Positions 50,774 through 58,688 of a DNA stretch of 64,000 nucleotides are shown here, one piece after another. Source of the stretch: SHZI01 sp040080965 (lineage in GTDB: Bacteria > Pseudomonadota > Gammaproteobacteria > Steroidobacterales > GCA-2729495); the NCBI GenBank assembly GCA_040080965.1, contig JBEBHH010000006.1, forward strand, positions 1 to 64,000. The letters run 5' to 3'. Made by a program: the position numbers and the translations under genes. A model generated the notes under the pieces. It was not told the origin of the DNA and made no database searches. It saw only the letters and a list, made by a program, of their open reading frames with translations. Position 1 is the first letter of the stretch, and the number at the start of each line of letters is the position of its first letter.

Positions 50774-51214
50774 ATGCAGCCATACCCCCACATTTACCGC
50801 GCAAGTGCGACCGGAACAGCCACCGGGCCCGTCCCCATTGCCTCGACCGGGCTGCCCGCGATCGGCACGGCCCCGCCCGCGGAGTTCGACGGGCCGGGCG
50901 ATGCCTGGTCTCCGGAGACGCTGCTGGTGGCGTCCATCGCGGATTGTTTCATCCTGACGTTTCGTGGCGTGTCCCGCGCAGCGACGTTCAGCTGGGACGG
51001 GCTGGAATGCGTCGTCGAAGGTACCCTGGAGCGTGTCGCCGGCGTCACCCGGTTTTCCCGGTTCACGACCCGGGCGACACTCACAGTCGGCAGCAGCGCA
51101 GACCACGCAAAGGCGCGGGAACTGCTGGAGCGGGCGGAGAAGGTCTGCCTGGTGGCCAACTCGCTGCTCGGTGAGCGGCTCCTGGAGATCGAAGTGGTAG
51201 AGAAGAGCTCGTAG
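50774..51214 (+). CDS. OsmC/Ohr-family peroxidase-like protein
   Basis: A 146-aa OsmC-fold protein. The family's two reactive cysteines are at C58 (SIADCFILTF) and C125 (EKVCLVANSL); an additional C79 is present. OsmC proteins reduce organic hydroperoxides and, in some cases, persulfides. It is transcribed away from the arsR-SQR operon from a shared operator, so it is probably co-regulated. The next gene begins 5 nt after its stop. Confidence 0.88.
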   Translation: MQPYPHIYRASATGTATGPVPIASTGLPAIGTAPPAEFDGPGDAWSPETLLVASIADCFILTFRGVSRAATFSWDGLECVVEGTLERVAGVTRFSRFTTRATLTVGSSADHAKARELLERAEKVCLVANSLLGERLLEIEVVEKSS

Positions 51215-51219
51215 CCGCC

Positions 51220-52209
51220 ATGCGCCAGCCAACCTCCTTCCTGCTCATCACCTTCCTGCTCGCCACCGTGCTGCTGGCCGGCCCGGCCGCGGCCAGGACG
51301 GCCGCTGACCCGGCCCCGGCCGTCGAGCGGCTCCCGGGCAACCCGCTCATCCGCCCGGAACTGCTGCCGGGCGCCGACGGGGAGAACATCAACGGGCCGT
51401 CGCTCATCCGGGCGCCGTCCTGGATCGCGAAGCCCCTGGGCCGGTACTACCTGTACTTCGCCGATCACGCCGGCACCTACCTCCGGCTGGCCTACGCGGA
51501 CCGCCTGGGCGGCCCCTGGAAGATCCACCGGCCGGGCGTGCTCGACCTGGCGGACGCCCCGGGCTGCCGCGGCCACATCGCGTCGCCCGACGTCGTCGTC
51601 GAGGAGCAGACGAGGCAGGTCCGCCTGTACTTCCACTGCCCGGCCCGGGCGGCACGGGGCCAGCGAAGCTTCCTGGCCCTGTCGGCGGACGGCCTCACGT
51701 TCACCGCCGGCGGCGAGGTCCTTGGCCAGCCCTACTTCCGCGTTTTCCGTCGTGACGGCTGGTGGTACGCCATGGCCAAGGGCGGCGTGCTGTACCGCTC
51801 GAAGGACGGCCTCCGCGGGTTCGAGCAGGGCCCGAATCCGTTCGGGAGCGCAGCGTCAAAGGACGGCGATGGCCCCCGCCCCCGCCATGTCGCCGTGCTG
51901 CCCGGGGCAGGCGCACTCACGGTCTACTTCAGCAACATCGGCGACGCGCCCGAGCGGATCCAGCTGGCCCGCATACCGACCGGGCCGGACTGGCGGACGT
52001 GGCGGGTCGCCGACACGCAGGAAGTGCTCCGGCCGGAACTGGACTGGGAGGGAGCGCGGCTGCCCGTCGACGTGTCGAAGCCGGGAGAGTCCCGGGGACG
52101 GGAGAACGCGCTGCGGGACCCGGCCGTGTTCGTGGACGCGGATGGCCGGCGTTACCTGGTTTATTCCGTCGCGGGAGAGAACGGGCTGGCGATCGCCGAA
52201 CTGCGCTGA
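51220..52209 (+). CDS. Secreted beta-propeller protein, glycoside-hydrolase-like
   Basis: A 329-aa protein with a signal peptide (about 1-26). Repeated strand motifs include GRYYLYFADHAGTYLRLAYA, LYFHCPARA, GWWYAMAKGGVLYRSKDGL and LTVYFSNIGDAP. This is the pattern of five-bladed propellers of the GH43/GH32-like group. I cannot identify the catalytic acids. It is probably co-transcribed with the OsmC gene 5 nt upstream, an odd pairing. It converges on the hydrolase at 52.2 kb. Confidence 0.65.
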   Translation: MRQPTSFLLITFLLATVLLAGPAAARTAADPAPAVERLPGNPLIRPELLPGADGENINGPSLIRAPSWIAKPLGRYYLYFADHAGTYLRLAYADRLGGPWKIHRPGVLDLADAPGCRGHIASPDVVVEEQTRQVRLYFHCPARAARGQRSFLALSADGLTFTAGGEVLGQPYFRVFRRDGWWYAMAKGGVLYRSKDGLRGFEQGPNPFGSAASKDGDGPRPRHVAVLPGAGALTVYFSNIGDAPERIQLARIPTGPDWRTWRVADTQEVLRPELDWEGARLPVDVSKPGESRGRENALRDPAVFVDADGRRYLVYSVAGENGLAIAELR

Positions 52210-52219
52210 GCGGGCGCCG

Positions 52220-52882
52220 TCAGAGATGCGCGGCCAGGAAGGCGAGCGTCCGCTGCTCCGCCAGCGCCGTCGCCTCCGGGTGATGGCTGGCACGGTCGTC
52301 GCACGCGAAGCCGTGATCGGCCCCGTCGTAGACGTGGAAGGTCCCCGACGGATCGGCCTTGCGGATCTGGTCGATGGTCGCGGGCGGGATGAACGCGTCC
52401 TTCGCCCCGAAGTGGTAGAGCACCGGAACCTTCGGCTGCAGCCGGGCCGCGAGACGGCCAACACCGCTGCCGTACCAGGAAACCGCGCAGGCGAACGGCA
52501 GCGTCGAGGCAGCCAGGTAGGCGATCGTTCCGCCCCAGCAGTAACCCGTGATCCCCGTGTTGCCAGCGGGCGCCACCTCGCGCCGAGCCGCCTCCACGTC
52601 GGCAAGGACCTGCTCCTCCGGGATCGACATGGCGAGCGTGCCGCCGGGCTGGAACTCGTCGTAGCCGAGCAGCACGTTCCGCTCCTTCCGGTCGAAGAGC
52701 GCCGGGAGGATGGCCGTGTAGCCGGCCGCGGCGAACCGCTCGGTACAGCGCTTCATCTGCTCCGTCATGCCGAAGATTTCCTGGATGACGACCAGGCCAC
52801 CGCGAGGCGGGCCGTCGGGAATTGCCTTCCAGGCGGCGAAGCGGTGGCCGTCGGCAGCGCACAGTTTCAGCATCTCGCCCAT
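52220..52882 (-). CDS. Dienelactone-hydrolase-family protein
   Basis: Cytoplasmic alpha/beta hydrolase of 220 aa. The DLH triad is complete: C115 in GYCWGG, D162 (GAKDAF) and H190 (GADHGF), with the supporting E35 (VIQEIFG). No catechol-degradation genes are nearby, so the true substrate is open. The ATG at 52882 lies about 20 nt beyond the 3' end of rnpB on the same strand. Confidence 0.9.
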   Translation of the reverse strand: MGEMLKLCAADGHRFAAWKAIPDGPPRGGLVVIQEIFGMTEQMKRCTERFAAAGYTAILPALFDRKERNVLLGYDEFQPGGTLAMSIPEEQVLADVEAARREVAPAGNTGITGYCWGGTIAYLAASTLPFACAVSWYGSGVGRLAARLQPKVPVLYHFGAKDAFIPPATIDQIRKADPSGTFHVYDGADHGFACDDRASHHPEATALAEQRTLAFLAAHL

Positions 52883-52904
52883 GTCGTGCTCTGGAGGTGG
52901 ACAG

Positions 52905-53274
52905 AAGGTGCGAGTCGGCCGATAAGCCGGGTTCTGTCGTGGGCAATCATTCCTCTGGGATCGTTGTCACCAACGACCTCAAGCAACCTACCCGGAAGCC
53001 CGCGGGGCGACGGTGCGCTCCTTGCGGAGCGCTGCTTCCCTATTTGGTCTTGCTCCGGGTGGGGTTTACCGATGCCGCGATGTGTTGCCACCCGCGCGGT
53101 GCGCTCTTACCGCACCTTTTCACCCTTACCGGGGCCTTGCGGCCCTTAGGCGGTTATTTTCTGTGGCACTTTCCGTAGGCTCGCGCCTCCCAGGCGTTAC
53201 CTGGCACCCTGCCCGCCGGAGCCCGGACTTTCCTCCCGCGTGCAAGCACGCGAGCGATTGCCTGGCCGACTCGC
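52905..53274 (-). ncRNA. rnpB: RNase P RNA (bacterial type A)
   Basis: Catalytic RNA that trims tRNA 5' leaders. On the minus strand the universal segments appear in order: GAGGAAAGTCCGGGCTCC, GCAGGGTGCCAGGTAACGCC, a GGGTAAGG-GTGAAAAGGTGCGG region, GGAGCAAGACCAAATAGGG, and the 3' end CCACGACAGAACCCGGCTTA. The 5' GCGAGTCGGCC pairs with 3' GGCCGACTCGC (P1). The last three or four bases at each end are approximate. Confidence 0.97.
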
Positions 53275-53280
53275 AGGGTA

Positions 53281-53286
53281 AGTATA
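53281..53286 (-). promoter_or_regulatory. rnpB -10 box
   Basis: TATACT on the minus strand, 6 nt before the expected rnpB 5' end. No good -35 is visible 17 bp upstream, where the end of the LuxR-type gene lies. Confidence 0.6.
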
Positions 53287-53301
53287 GAGGGAATGGGCGT
53301 C

Positions 53302-54498
53302 CTACCAGGGGATTCCCGGCTGGGCCTGCGCCGTGGCGAGGCGCATGACCAGCTGGACCTGGGAGGTCACGCCGAGCTTCACGAAGATGCTCTTCAGGTG
53401 GCTGCGGGCCGTGCTGCGGCTGATGTGCAGTTGCTCCGCCGCCTCGGGGAGGGAGCCTGTCCTGATCAGCGCCTGGCACAGGCGGGCCTCGGCGCCCGTC
53501 AATCCGTAGCCGCGAAGGCGCTGGTGCGACATACCCGCAATGCTGGCGGGATCGGTGATCGCCACCATGAAGGCGGAGGTCGGCGGCAGGATGACCCGCT
53601 GCACGCCGTCGGTCACCGGGATCAGCAGCAATTCGTAGGGCTGACCGGCGAAACCGCGGGGGATGCGAACGGGCTTCATCTGCGCGAACTCGCCCTCGCG
53701 CGCGATGCCGATGGCCCGGGACATCATGCGTTCGATCTCGGCGGCGGTCTGCACATCATCCACGGCCAGCAAGCCGTTCCTGATGGAAATTCCCTGGCCG
53801 GCCCTCGCAATCCGCTCGCCCTCCCCATTGATGAAGAGCACCTTGCCCTTCTCGTCGAGAACCAGGATGCCGTGGCGCGACGACTGGAATTTGGCGAGCG
53901 TCAGGTCGCCGGCGGGCACCGAGTCGAGCAGCGGCCCGCGGACCCGCCGCTGCACCTCGAGTGCCTGGCGGACGTGGGGAATGACGGCCGCCAGGGCACG
54001 CTGGGTCCCCCGGTCGAAATCCGGCTGGTCGGCACGCCGCCAGAAGTACAGGGCGGAGTGATGCCAGTCGTCATTCTCCAGGATGCCGCCGCTGAAATAG
54101 CGGAGTCCCTGGGGCGCCGACAGGATCGCGAAGAAGGGGGAACGCTGCAGCGCGCGGAAGCCGATGGTCTCCGTGCCGAGGAACGTATCCCCGGCGGCCA
54201 TGTTCAACGTGCCCATGAAGAGGAGATCCGCTTCGACACCGTAGTCGCGGTAGGCCCGGATGGCCTTCTCCTGGTCGAAGCCGATGAGGCTCGCGATATC
54301 GGCGGCCTGGTTGACCTTGTCGGTGCTGACGAAGCCCCCGGCTTCGCTCTCCACCAGCAGGCTGCACTGCTGGTAGATCGTGTGCCAGATCTCGGAGGTG
54401 CCCTGCATGGCAGAGGCGTACAGCTCCTGGACGATGGCCAGCAACAGCCGTGCCTGACGGTCACCGACCTTGCTGTCGCGACCTGACTGGATGGTCAT
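53302..54498 (-). CDS. LuxR-type helix-turn-helix regulator
   Basis: A 398-aa regulator. The C-terminal LuxR/GerE domain (about 330-395) contains LTGAEARLCQALIRTGSL and ISRSTARSHLKSIFVKLGV, the recognition helix. A PAS-like segment (HGILVLDEKGKVLFINGEGERI, about 205-225) precedes it. The N-terminal 190 residues are of unknown type. No receiver domain or autoinducer-binding motif is evident, so the signal is unknown. It lies upstream of rnpB on the same strand and overlaps the rnpB promoter region. Confidence 0.85.
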   Translation of the reverse strand: MTIQSGRDSKVGDRQARLLLAIVQELYASAMQGTSEIWHTIYQQCSLLVESEAGGFVSTDKVNQAADIASLIGFDQEKAIRAYRDYGVEADLLFMGTLNMAAGDTFLGTETIGFRALQRSPFFAILSAPQGLRYFSGGILENDDWHHSALYFWRRADQPDFDRGTQRALAAVIPHVRQALEVQRRVRGPLLDSVPAGDLTLAKFQSSRHGILVLDEKGKVLFINGEGERIARAGQGISIRNGLLAVDDVQTAAEIERMMSRAIGIAREGEFAQMKPVRIPRGFAGQPYELLLIPVTDGVQRVILPPTSAFMVAITDPASIAGMSHQRLRGYGLTGAEARLCQALIRTGSLPEAAEQLHISRSTARSHLKSIFVKLGVTSQVQLVMRLATAQAQPGIPW

Positions 54499-54703
54499 GC
54501 GGCGAGGTTACCCCTTCATCGGGAGCTTGTTATTGGCCGGCTCTAACCCGGCTGCTTTAGTGTAACCCAGGCCCGGCGGCGTCTATGTCCGCCAAGTGCA
54601 CGGCTAACCGGGTCCGGATTTGACGTAACCGATTAGGGAGCGGGCCTCGTCGCCGGCTGCGGGACGGGTGCAATCGGTCGGGTCAGCGGGTAGTGTGCGG
54701 CGG

Positions 54704-55393
54704 ATGATCATCAATGCAATCACGCCAGTCCGCCGCGCCCGGCTCACGCCGGCCCTCGTCCTGCTCACCGCGGCACTATCGGCGGCCCTGGCGGCCGGCT
54801 GCTCCCAGCAGGTCGCCGTCAAGGGCGCCTACGGCCCGGGCATTGCCCGGAGCAGCGGCTTCACCAACCTGCTGGTCCTGGGCGTGGCGCCGGACATCAA
54901 TGGGCGGTGCGCCTTCGAGCAGGCGCTGGCAGCGGACCTGCGGAGCGAGTCCGTCAAGGCCACCATGAGCTGCTCGGTGATGAGCACGAAGGAACCCATT
55001 ACCCGCGAAAGCGTCGAGCGCGCTGTCGCAACCCTCGGCGCCGACGCGGTCGTCGCCACTGCCCTCGTGGATTCCAGCGCGAAGGTCAAGGAAGGCGGCT
55101 CCGCGGACGCCCGGGGTGGCGGCTACTACAAGGCCACCGGCATCGGCTACGACTATGGCTACTACGGGGCCTACGGCGTACCGGTGGTCTACGCCGAATT
55201 CGAGACGGCCCCGTCGGTCTTCTCCATCAGCGGCACCGCGCGGCTTTCGACACGCGTGTTCGAAACCCGGGACGCCACGCTGCTCTACACGATGGAGACC
55301 AACGCGACGCGGCTGCCCTCGCGCGAAATGGCGATCGCCGAGATCAGTCCGGCCATCGCCGACCGGCTCCGGAAGGACGGCCTGGTTCGCTAG
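54704..55393 (+). CDS. Putative lipoprotein of unknown function
   Basis: A 229-aa protein with an N-terminal signal and lipobox (ALAAGCSQQ; Cys about residue 33), so probably a lipoprotein. The middle (EQALAADLRSESVKATMS) resembles small outer-membrane lipoproteins that sample protein complexes, and a Gly/Tyr-rich stretch (GIGYDYGYYGAYG) sits at about 145-165. I do not recognise the family. Start at ATG 54704 rather than the upstream in-frame start. Its TAG stop shares the palindrome CTAG with the rsmI stop on the other strand. Confidence 0.7.
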   Translation: MIINAITPVRRARLTPALVLLTAALSAALAAGCSQQVAVKGAYGPGIARSSGFTNLLVLGVAPDINGRCAFEQALAADLRSESVKATMSCSVMSTKEPITRESVERAVATLGADAVVATALVDSSAKVKEGGSADARGGGYYKATGIGYDYGYYGAYGVPVVYAEFETAPSVFSISGTARLSTRVFETRDATLLYTMETNATRLPSREMAIAEISPAIADRLRKDGLVR

Positions 55394-56268
55394 TCCGCGC
55401 CGTCGTCCGCTTCACCGGCACCGGGGGATCGCGAAGCCGGCTGGCCGCTGGCCAGCCGGTAGGCAGCCTTCCGCGAGGCGCCCGTGATCCGCGCTGCCAG
55501 GCTGGCGGCCTGGGACGCCGGAAGCTCCGCCGCCAGGATCCCCACCACACGGGCCAGTTCCGCATCGTCCGGCTCCGGAGCCGTGGCGAGCCCCGCCAGC
55601 ACCCAGGTGCACTCGCCCCGGTCGCCGCCCGGATCGGCCAGGAGCGCCGTCCGCACCCCGGCAATGCTGCCCCGGTAGACGGTCTCGTGCAGCTTGGTCA
55701 GCTCGCGGCCGACGGCGGCGGGCCTGTCGGCGCCGAACACCACCAGGGCGTCGGCCAGCGTGTCGGCCATGCGGTTCGCCGACTCGTAGAAGACCAGCGT
55801 TTCGGCCCGGCCCGCCAGTTCCCGGAGGCGGGCCAGCCGCGCCGCCGACCGGGCCGGAAGGAACCCCTCGAAGTAGAACCGGTCGGTGGGCAGGCCCGCC
55901 ACCGACAGCGCCGCGATCGCCGCGCAGGGTCCCGGCACGGGGCTGGCAGGGAGGCCGGCAGCACGCACGGCCGCCAGCAACCGGTAGCCGGGATCGCTGA
56001 TCAGGGGAGTGCCTGCATCGGTGACGAGGGCCACGCTGTCCCCGTCCCGCAGGCGCTGCAGGATCTCGTCGACGCGCTGCGCCTCGTTGTGCTCGTGCAG
56101 TGACAGCAGCCGCGCGCTGATGCCGACCCGGGTTAGCAATTGCCCGGCGTGCCGCGTATCCTCGGCGGCGACGAGCACGACGCTGCCCAGAACCTCGCGC
56201 GCTCGCGGACTCAGGTCGCCCATGTTGCCAATCGGCGTTGCCACGACATACAGCGTGCCCGGTCGCAC
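55390..56268 (-). CDS. rsmI: 16S rRNA 2'-O-C1402 methyltransferase RsmI
   Basis: SAM-dependent methyltransferase for the 2'-O of C1402. The N-terminus LYVVATPIGNMGDLSPRA, the catalytic SEDTR-like AAEDTRHAGQLL, and VTDAGTPLISDPGY are all typical. 292 aa from GTG 56268, which has GGAG 5 nt upstream and gives the normal family length. Starts at 56343 or 56352 would add a polar leader and overlap the divergent lpoA start. It heads the conserved rsmI-lpoA-yraN-diaA block. Confidence 0.95.
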   Translation of the reverse strand: MRPGTLYVVATPIGNMGDLSPRAREVLGSVVLVAAEDTRHAGQLLTRVGISARLLSLHEHNEAQRVDEILQRLRDGDSVALVTDAGTPLISDPGYRLLAAVRAAGLPASPVPGPCAAIAALSVAGLPTDRFYFEGFLPARSAARLARLRELAGRAETLVFYESANRMADTLADALVVFGADRPAAVGRELTKLHETVYRGSIAGVRTALLADPGGDRGECTWVLAGLATAPEPDDAELARVVGILAAELPASQAASLAARITGASRKAAYRLASGQPASRSPGAGEADDGAD

Positions 56269-56320
56269 GAGCGCTCCAGGCCGCGCGCCGTCCCGGTCAT
56301 CCGTGTCGCCGGGGACCGGC

Positions 56321-57607
56321 GTGCTGCTGGCGATGTCGCTCATGGCGGTCATTGTCGGAGCAGCGTGCCAGCCACTGCAACCTGCCGACTTCCCGTCAGC
56401 CAGCAGTGCGGTTGCCGCCGGTGCAAGCCCGGCCGCAACGCCAGCTGGTGCATCAGGCACCGGTGGCAGCGGCCTGGTGCCGCTCGCCGGCGGTCCCCTC
56501 GTGGCCCTCCTCGTCCCGCTCTCCGGCCGCCAGGAAGCGCTTGGCACCGCGATCCGCGACGGCTTCGTCGCGGCCCTGCTCGAGGCGCCGGCCAGCCGGC
56601 GGTTCAACACGCTGATCATCGACGAGGCCCGGGTCAGCGCGGCCGAAGCCCATCGCCTGGCGCTGGAGTCCGGTGCACGCGCGCTGGTTGGCCCCCTCCT
56701 GAAGGAGTCGGTGCAGGCCATCGCGCCGATCGCGGGCCCGCCGGGCGGCCAGATCCCTGGACAGATGCCTGTCCTCGCCCTAAACAACCTGGCCGACACG
56801 GATCCGGGCACCGGAGTCCTGTGGCAGTTCGGCCTCGCGCCGGAAGACGAGGCGCGGGAGGTGGCCAGCCGCGCCGTGGCCCTCGGCCAGCGACGCGCAG
56901 TGGTACTGCTGCCAGCCAGCGAATGGGGGCAGCGACTGCTGATCGCCTTCACCGAGGAATTCACGTTCCAGGGTGGTGTCGTGGTCGACACGCGGACCTA
57001 CCTGCCCGGCGCGGCCGACTACACGGTGCCCATCCGCAGCCTCCTGATGACCACCGACCCGCGGCCCGCGACGCCGGGCAAGGAGCCGAATCCGGACGAA
57101 AAGACCGGATTGGGACCGGGACGGCGGCAGGACGTTGACCTTATCTTTGTCGCCGCCACCAGCAGCAACGGCAGACAGATCGTGCCCCAGCTCAAGTTCT
57201 TCGGCGCCGGCGACCTCCCCACCTACAGCACTTCCGCCATCTGGGATGACGGTGCAGTGGATGCTGACGACCTCAACGGCGTGATGTTCCCCGACAGCCC
57301 CTGGGTCATCGATCCGGACAGTCGCGCCCTGCTGATCAAGTCCGGTGTGGTCCGTTACTGGGGCAGGCCGGCCCTTGGGGCCTCCCGGCTCTACGCCCTG
57401 GGCTACGACGCCTACCAGCTGCTGCCCGAGATCCTGCGCCAGCCGGCGCCGGGCCCGTTCAGCGGCGGCGAGATCGCCGGCACCACCGGCATGCTCCGTG
57501 CCGATAGCACCGGCCGCATCCACCGGCGGCTTTCGTTTGCCGAGATTCGCGGCGGCCGGGCCGTGCCGCTCCCGGCCGTCACCGCCACCCTGCAAGGCGG
57601 AATCTAG
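56321..57607 (+). CDS. lpoA: Penicillin-binding protein activator LpoA (short form)
   Basis: Outer-membrane lipoprotein that activates PBP1A in E. coli. The visible lipobox is IVGAAC near residue 16, then an Ala/Pro-rich linker and a periplasmic-binding-protein fold (VALLVPLSGRQEALGTAIRDG onward). At 428 aa it lacks the N-terminal helical-repeat domain of the 678-aa E. coli protein. Start chosen at GTG 56321 (GGGGA 6-10 nt upstream); ATG 56333 and GTG 56303 are alternatives. Position beside rsmI and yraN supports the name. Confidence 0.88.
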   Translation: MLLAMSLMAVIVGAACQPLQPADFPSASSAVAAGASPAATPAGASGTGGSGLVPLAGGPLVALLVPLSGRQEALGTAIRDGFVAALLEAPASRRFNTLIIDEARVSAAEAHRLALESGARALVGPLLKESVQAIAPIAGPPGGQIPGQMPVLALNNLADTDPGTGVLWQFGLAPEDEAREVASRAVALGQRRAVVLLPASEWGQRLLIAFTEEFTFQGGVVVDTRTYLPGAADYTVPIRSLLMTTDPRPATPGKEPNPDEKTGLGPGRRQDVDLIFVAATSSNGRQIVPQLKFFGAGDLPTYSTSAIWDDGAVDADDLNGVMFPDSPWVIDPDSRALLIKSGVVRYWGRPALGASRLYALGYDAYQLLPEILRQPAPGPFSGGEIAGTTGMLRADSTGRIHRRLSFAEIRGGRAVPLPAVTATLQGGI

Positions 57608-57626
57608 GCCGGCCACGTTCATCGCC

Positions 57627-58031
57627 GTGCCGCCCGCTGCCCGGCATCTCCAGCACGGCTCGGCCGCCGAGGCGCTGGCGGCCCGCTACCTGCAGGCCCG
57701 GGGCCTCGAGCTCCTCGCCTGCAACTTCCGCTGCCGGTTCGGGGAGCTGGACCTGGTGATGACGGACCCGGGGGTGCCAGACCGGAAGGTGCTGGTCATC
57801 GTCGAGGTTCGCAGCAGGCGCCGGACGAACGTGACCACGCCCGGCGCCACCATCACCCGGGCCAAGCAACGCCGGCTGATCGGCGCCACCCGTTTCTTCC
57901 TGTTGCGCTTCCGGCAGTTCGCGAGCCTGCCAGTGCGTTTCGACGCGGTGGAGATCACCGGGGAACTCACCGACCCCGCAATCCGCTGGAGCCGTGCCGC
58001 CTTCTCGCTGGACGACGTGGCGGGGCGCTGA
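57627..58031 (+). CDS. yraN: UPF0102 (YraN) endonuclease-fold protein
   Basis: A 134-aa protein of the UPF0102 family with the restriction-endonuclease-like core: GSAAEALAARYLQARGL, then the acidic motif FGELDLVM and IVEVRSRR (E-D-ExR pattern). Function is not established. It starts at GTG 57627, 19 nt after lpoA, without a clear ribosome-binding site; the length matches the family. Confidence 0.9.
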   Translation: MPPAARHLQHGSAAEALAARYLQARGLELLACNFRCRFGELDLVMTDPGVPDRKVLVIVEVRSRRRTNVTTPGATITRAKQRRLIGATRFFLLRFRQFASLPVRFDAVEITGELTDPAIRWSRAAFSLDDVAGR

Positions 58032-58075
58032 CCACCCGCCGTATCATGCGGTTTTCCGCCCCACCGGAGATCCCG

Positions 58076-58666
58076 ATGTCCCTCACGGACAGCATTCGCG
58101 GCCACTTCGCCGACAGCATCGCCACGAAGCAGGCGGCCATGGCGGTGCTTGTTCCGCCCATTGCCCGGGCCACGGAGCTGCTCACGGGCACGCTGCGTTC
58201 CGGCGGCAAGGTCCTGAGCTGCGGCAACGGCGGTTCCGCCGGCGACGCCCAGCACTTCTCGGCGGAGCTGCTGAACCGCTTCGAGCGCGAACGCCCGGGC
58301 CTCGCCGCCATGGCCCTGTCGACGGATACCTCGACGCTGACCTCCATCGCCAACGACTACGCCTACGAGCAGGTGTTTTCGAAGCAGGTCACGGCCCTCG
58401 GCCGGACCGGCGACACCCTGCTGGCCATCTCCACCTCCGGCAACTCGCCCAACGTGGTCGCCGCCATCCACGCCGCCCACGAGCGCGGCATGCAGGTCGT
58501 GGCCCTCACCGGCCGCAACGGCGGCAAGATGGCCCCCGTCCTCCGCGCCGGCGACGTGGAGATCCGGGTGCCCGCCGAGCGCACGGCGCGGATCCAGGAA
58601 GTACATCTCGTGGTGATCCACTGCCTCTGCGACGGCATCGACCAGGCGCTGTTCGGCCCCGCGTAG
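58076..58666 (+). CDS. diaA: SIS-domain protein DiaA/GmhA-like
   Basis: A 196-aa phosphosugar-isomerase-fold protein with SCGNGGSAGDAQHFSAELL (about 46-64) and LAISTSGNSPNVV. Related proteins are sedoheptulose-7-phosphate isomerase GmhA and DiaA, which binds DnaA to time replication. Position after yraN, as in E. coli, favours DiaA. The start at ATG 58076 has GGAG 7 nt upstream. Its stop TAG is formed by the first bases of the repeat at 58663-58688. Confidence 0.88.
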   Translation: MSLTDSIRGHFADSIATKQAAMAVLVPPIARATELLTGTLRSGGKVLSCGNGGSAGDAQHFSAELLNRFERERPGLAAMALSTDTSTLTSIANDYAYEQVFSKQVTALGRTGDTLLAISTSGNSPNVVAAIHAAHERGMQVVALTGRNGGKMAPVLRAGDVEIRVPAERTARIQEVHLVVIHCLCDGIDQALFGPA

Positions 58667-58688
58667 GAGCGCCTTCAGGCGCTCCTAC
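58663..58688. repeat. Short REP palindrome shared by diaA and sspB stops
   Basis: GTAGGAGCGCCT, two central bases TC, then AGGCGCTCCTAC: a 26-bp palindrome with perfect 12-bp arms. TAG at 58664-58666 ends diaA; the mirror TAG at 58687-58685 ends sspB. It matches the outer part of the 18-kb repeat. Confidence 0.93.

Noticed and set aside
56269..56352. Longer rsmI starting at 56343 or 56352
   Set aside because: The added residues are polar, unlike the RsmI family, and overlap the divergent lpoA start. GTG 56268 has a good GGAG and the normal length.
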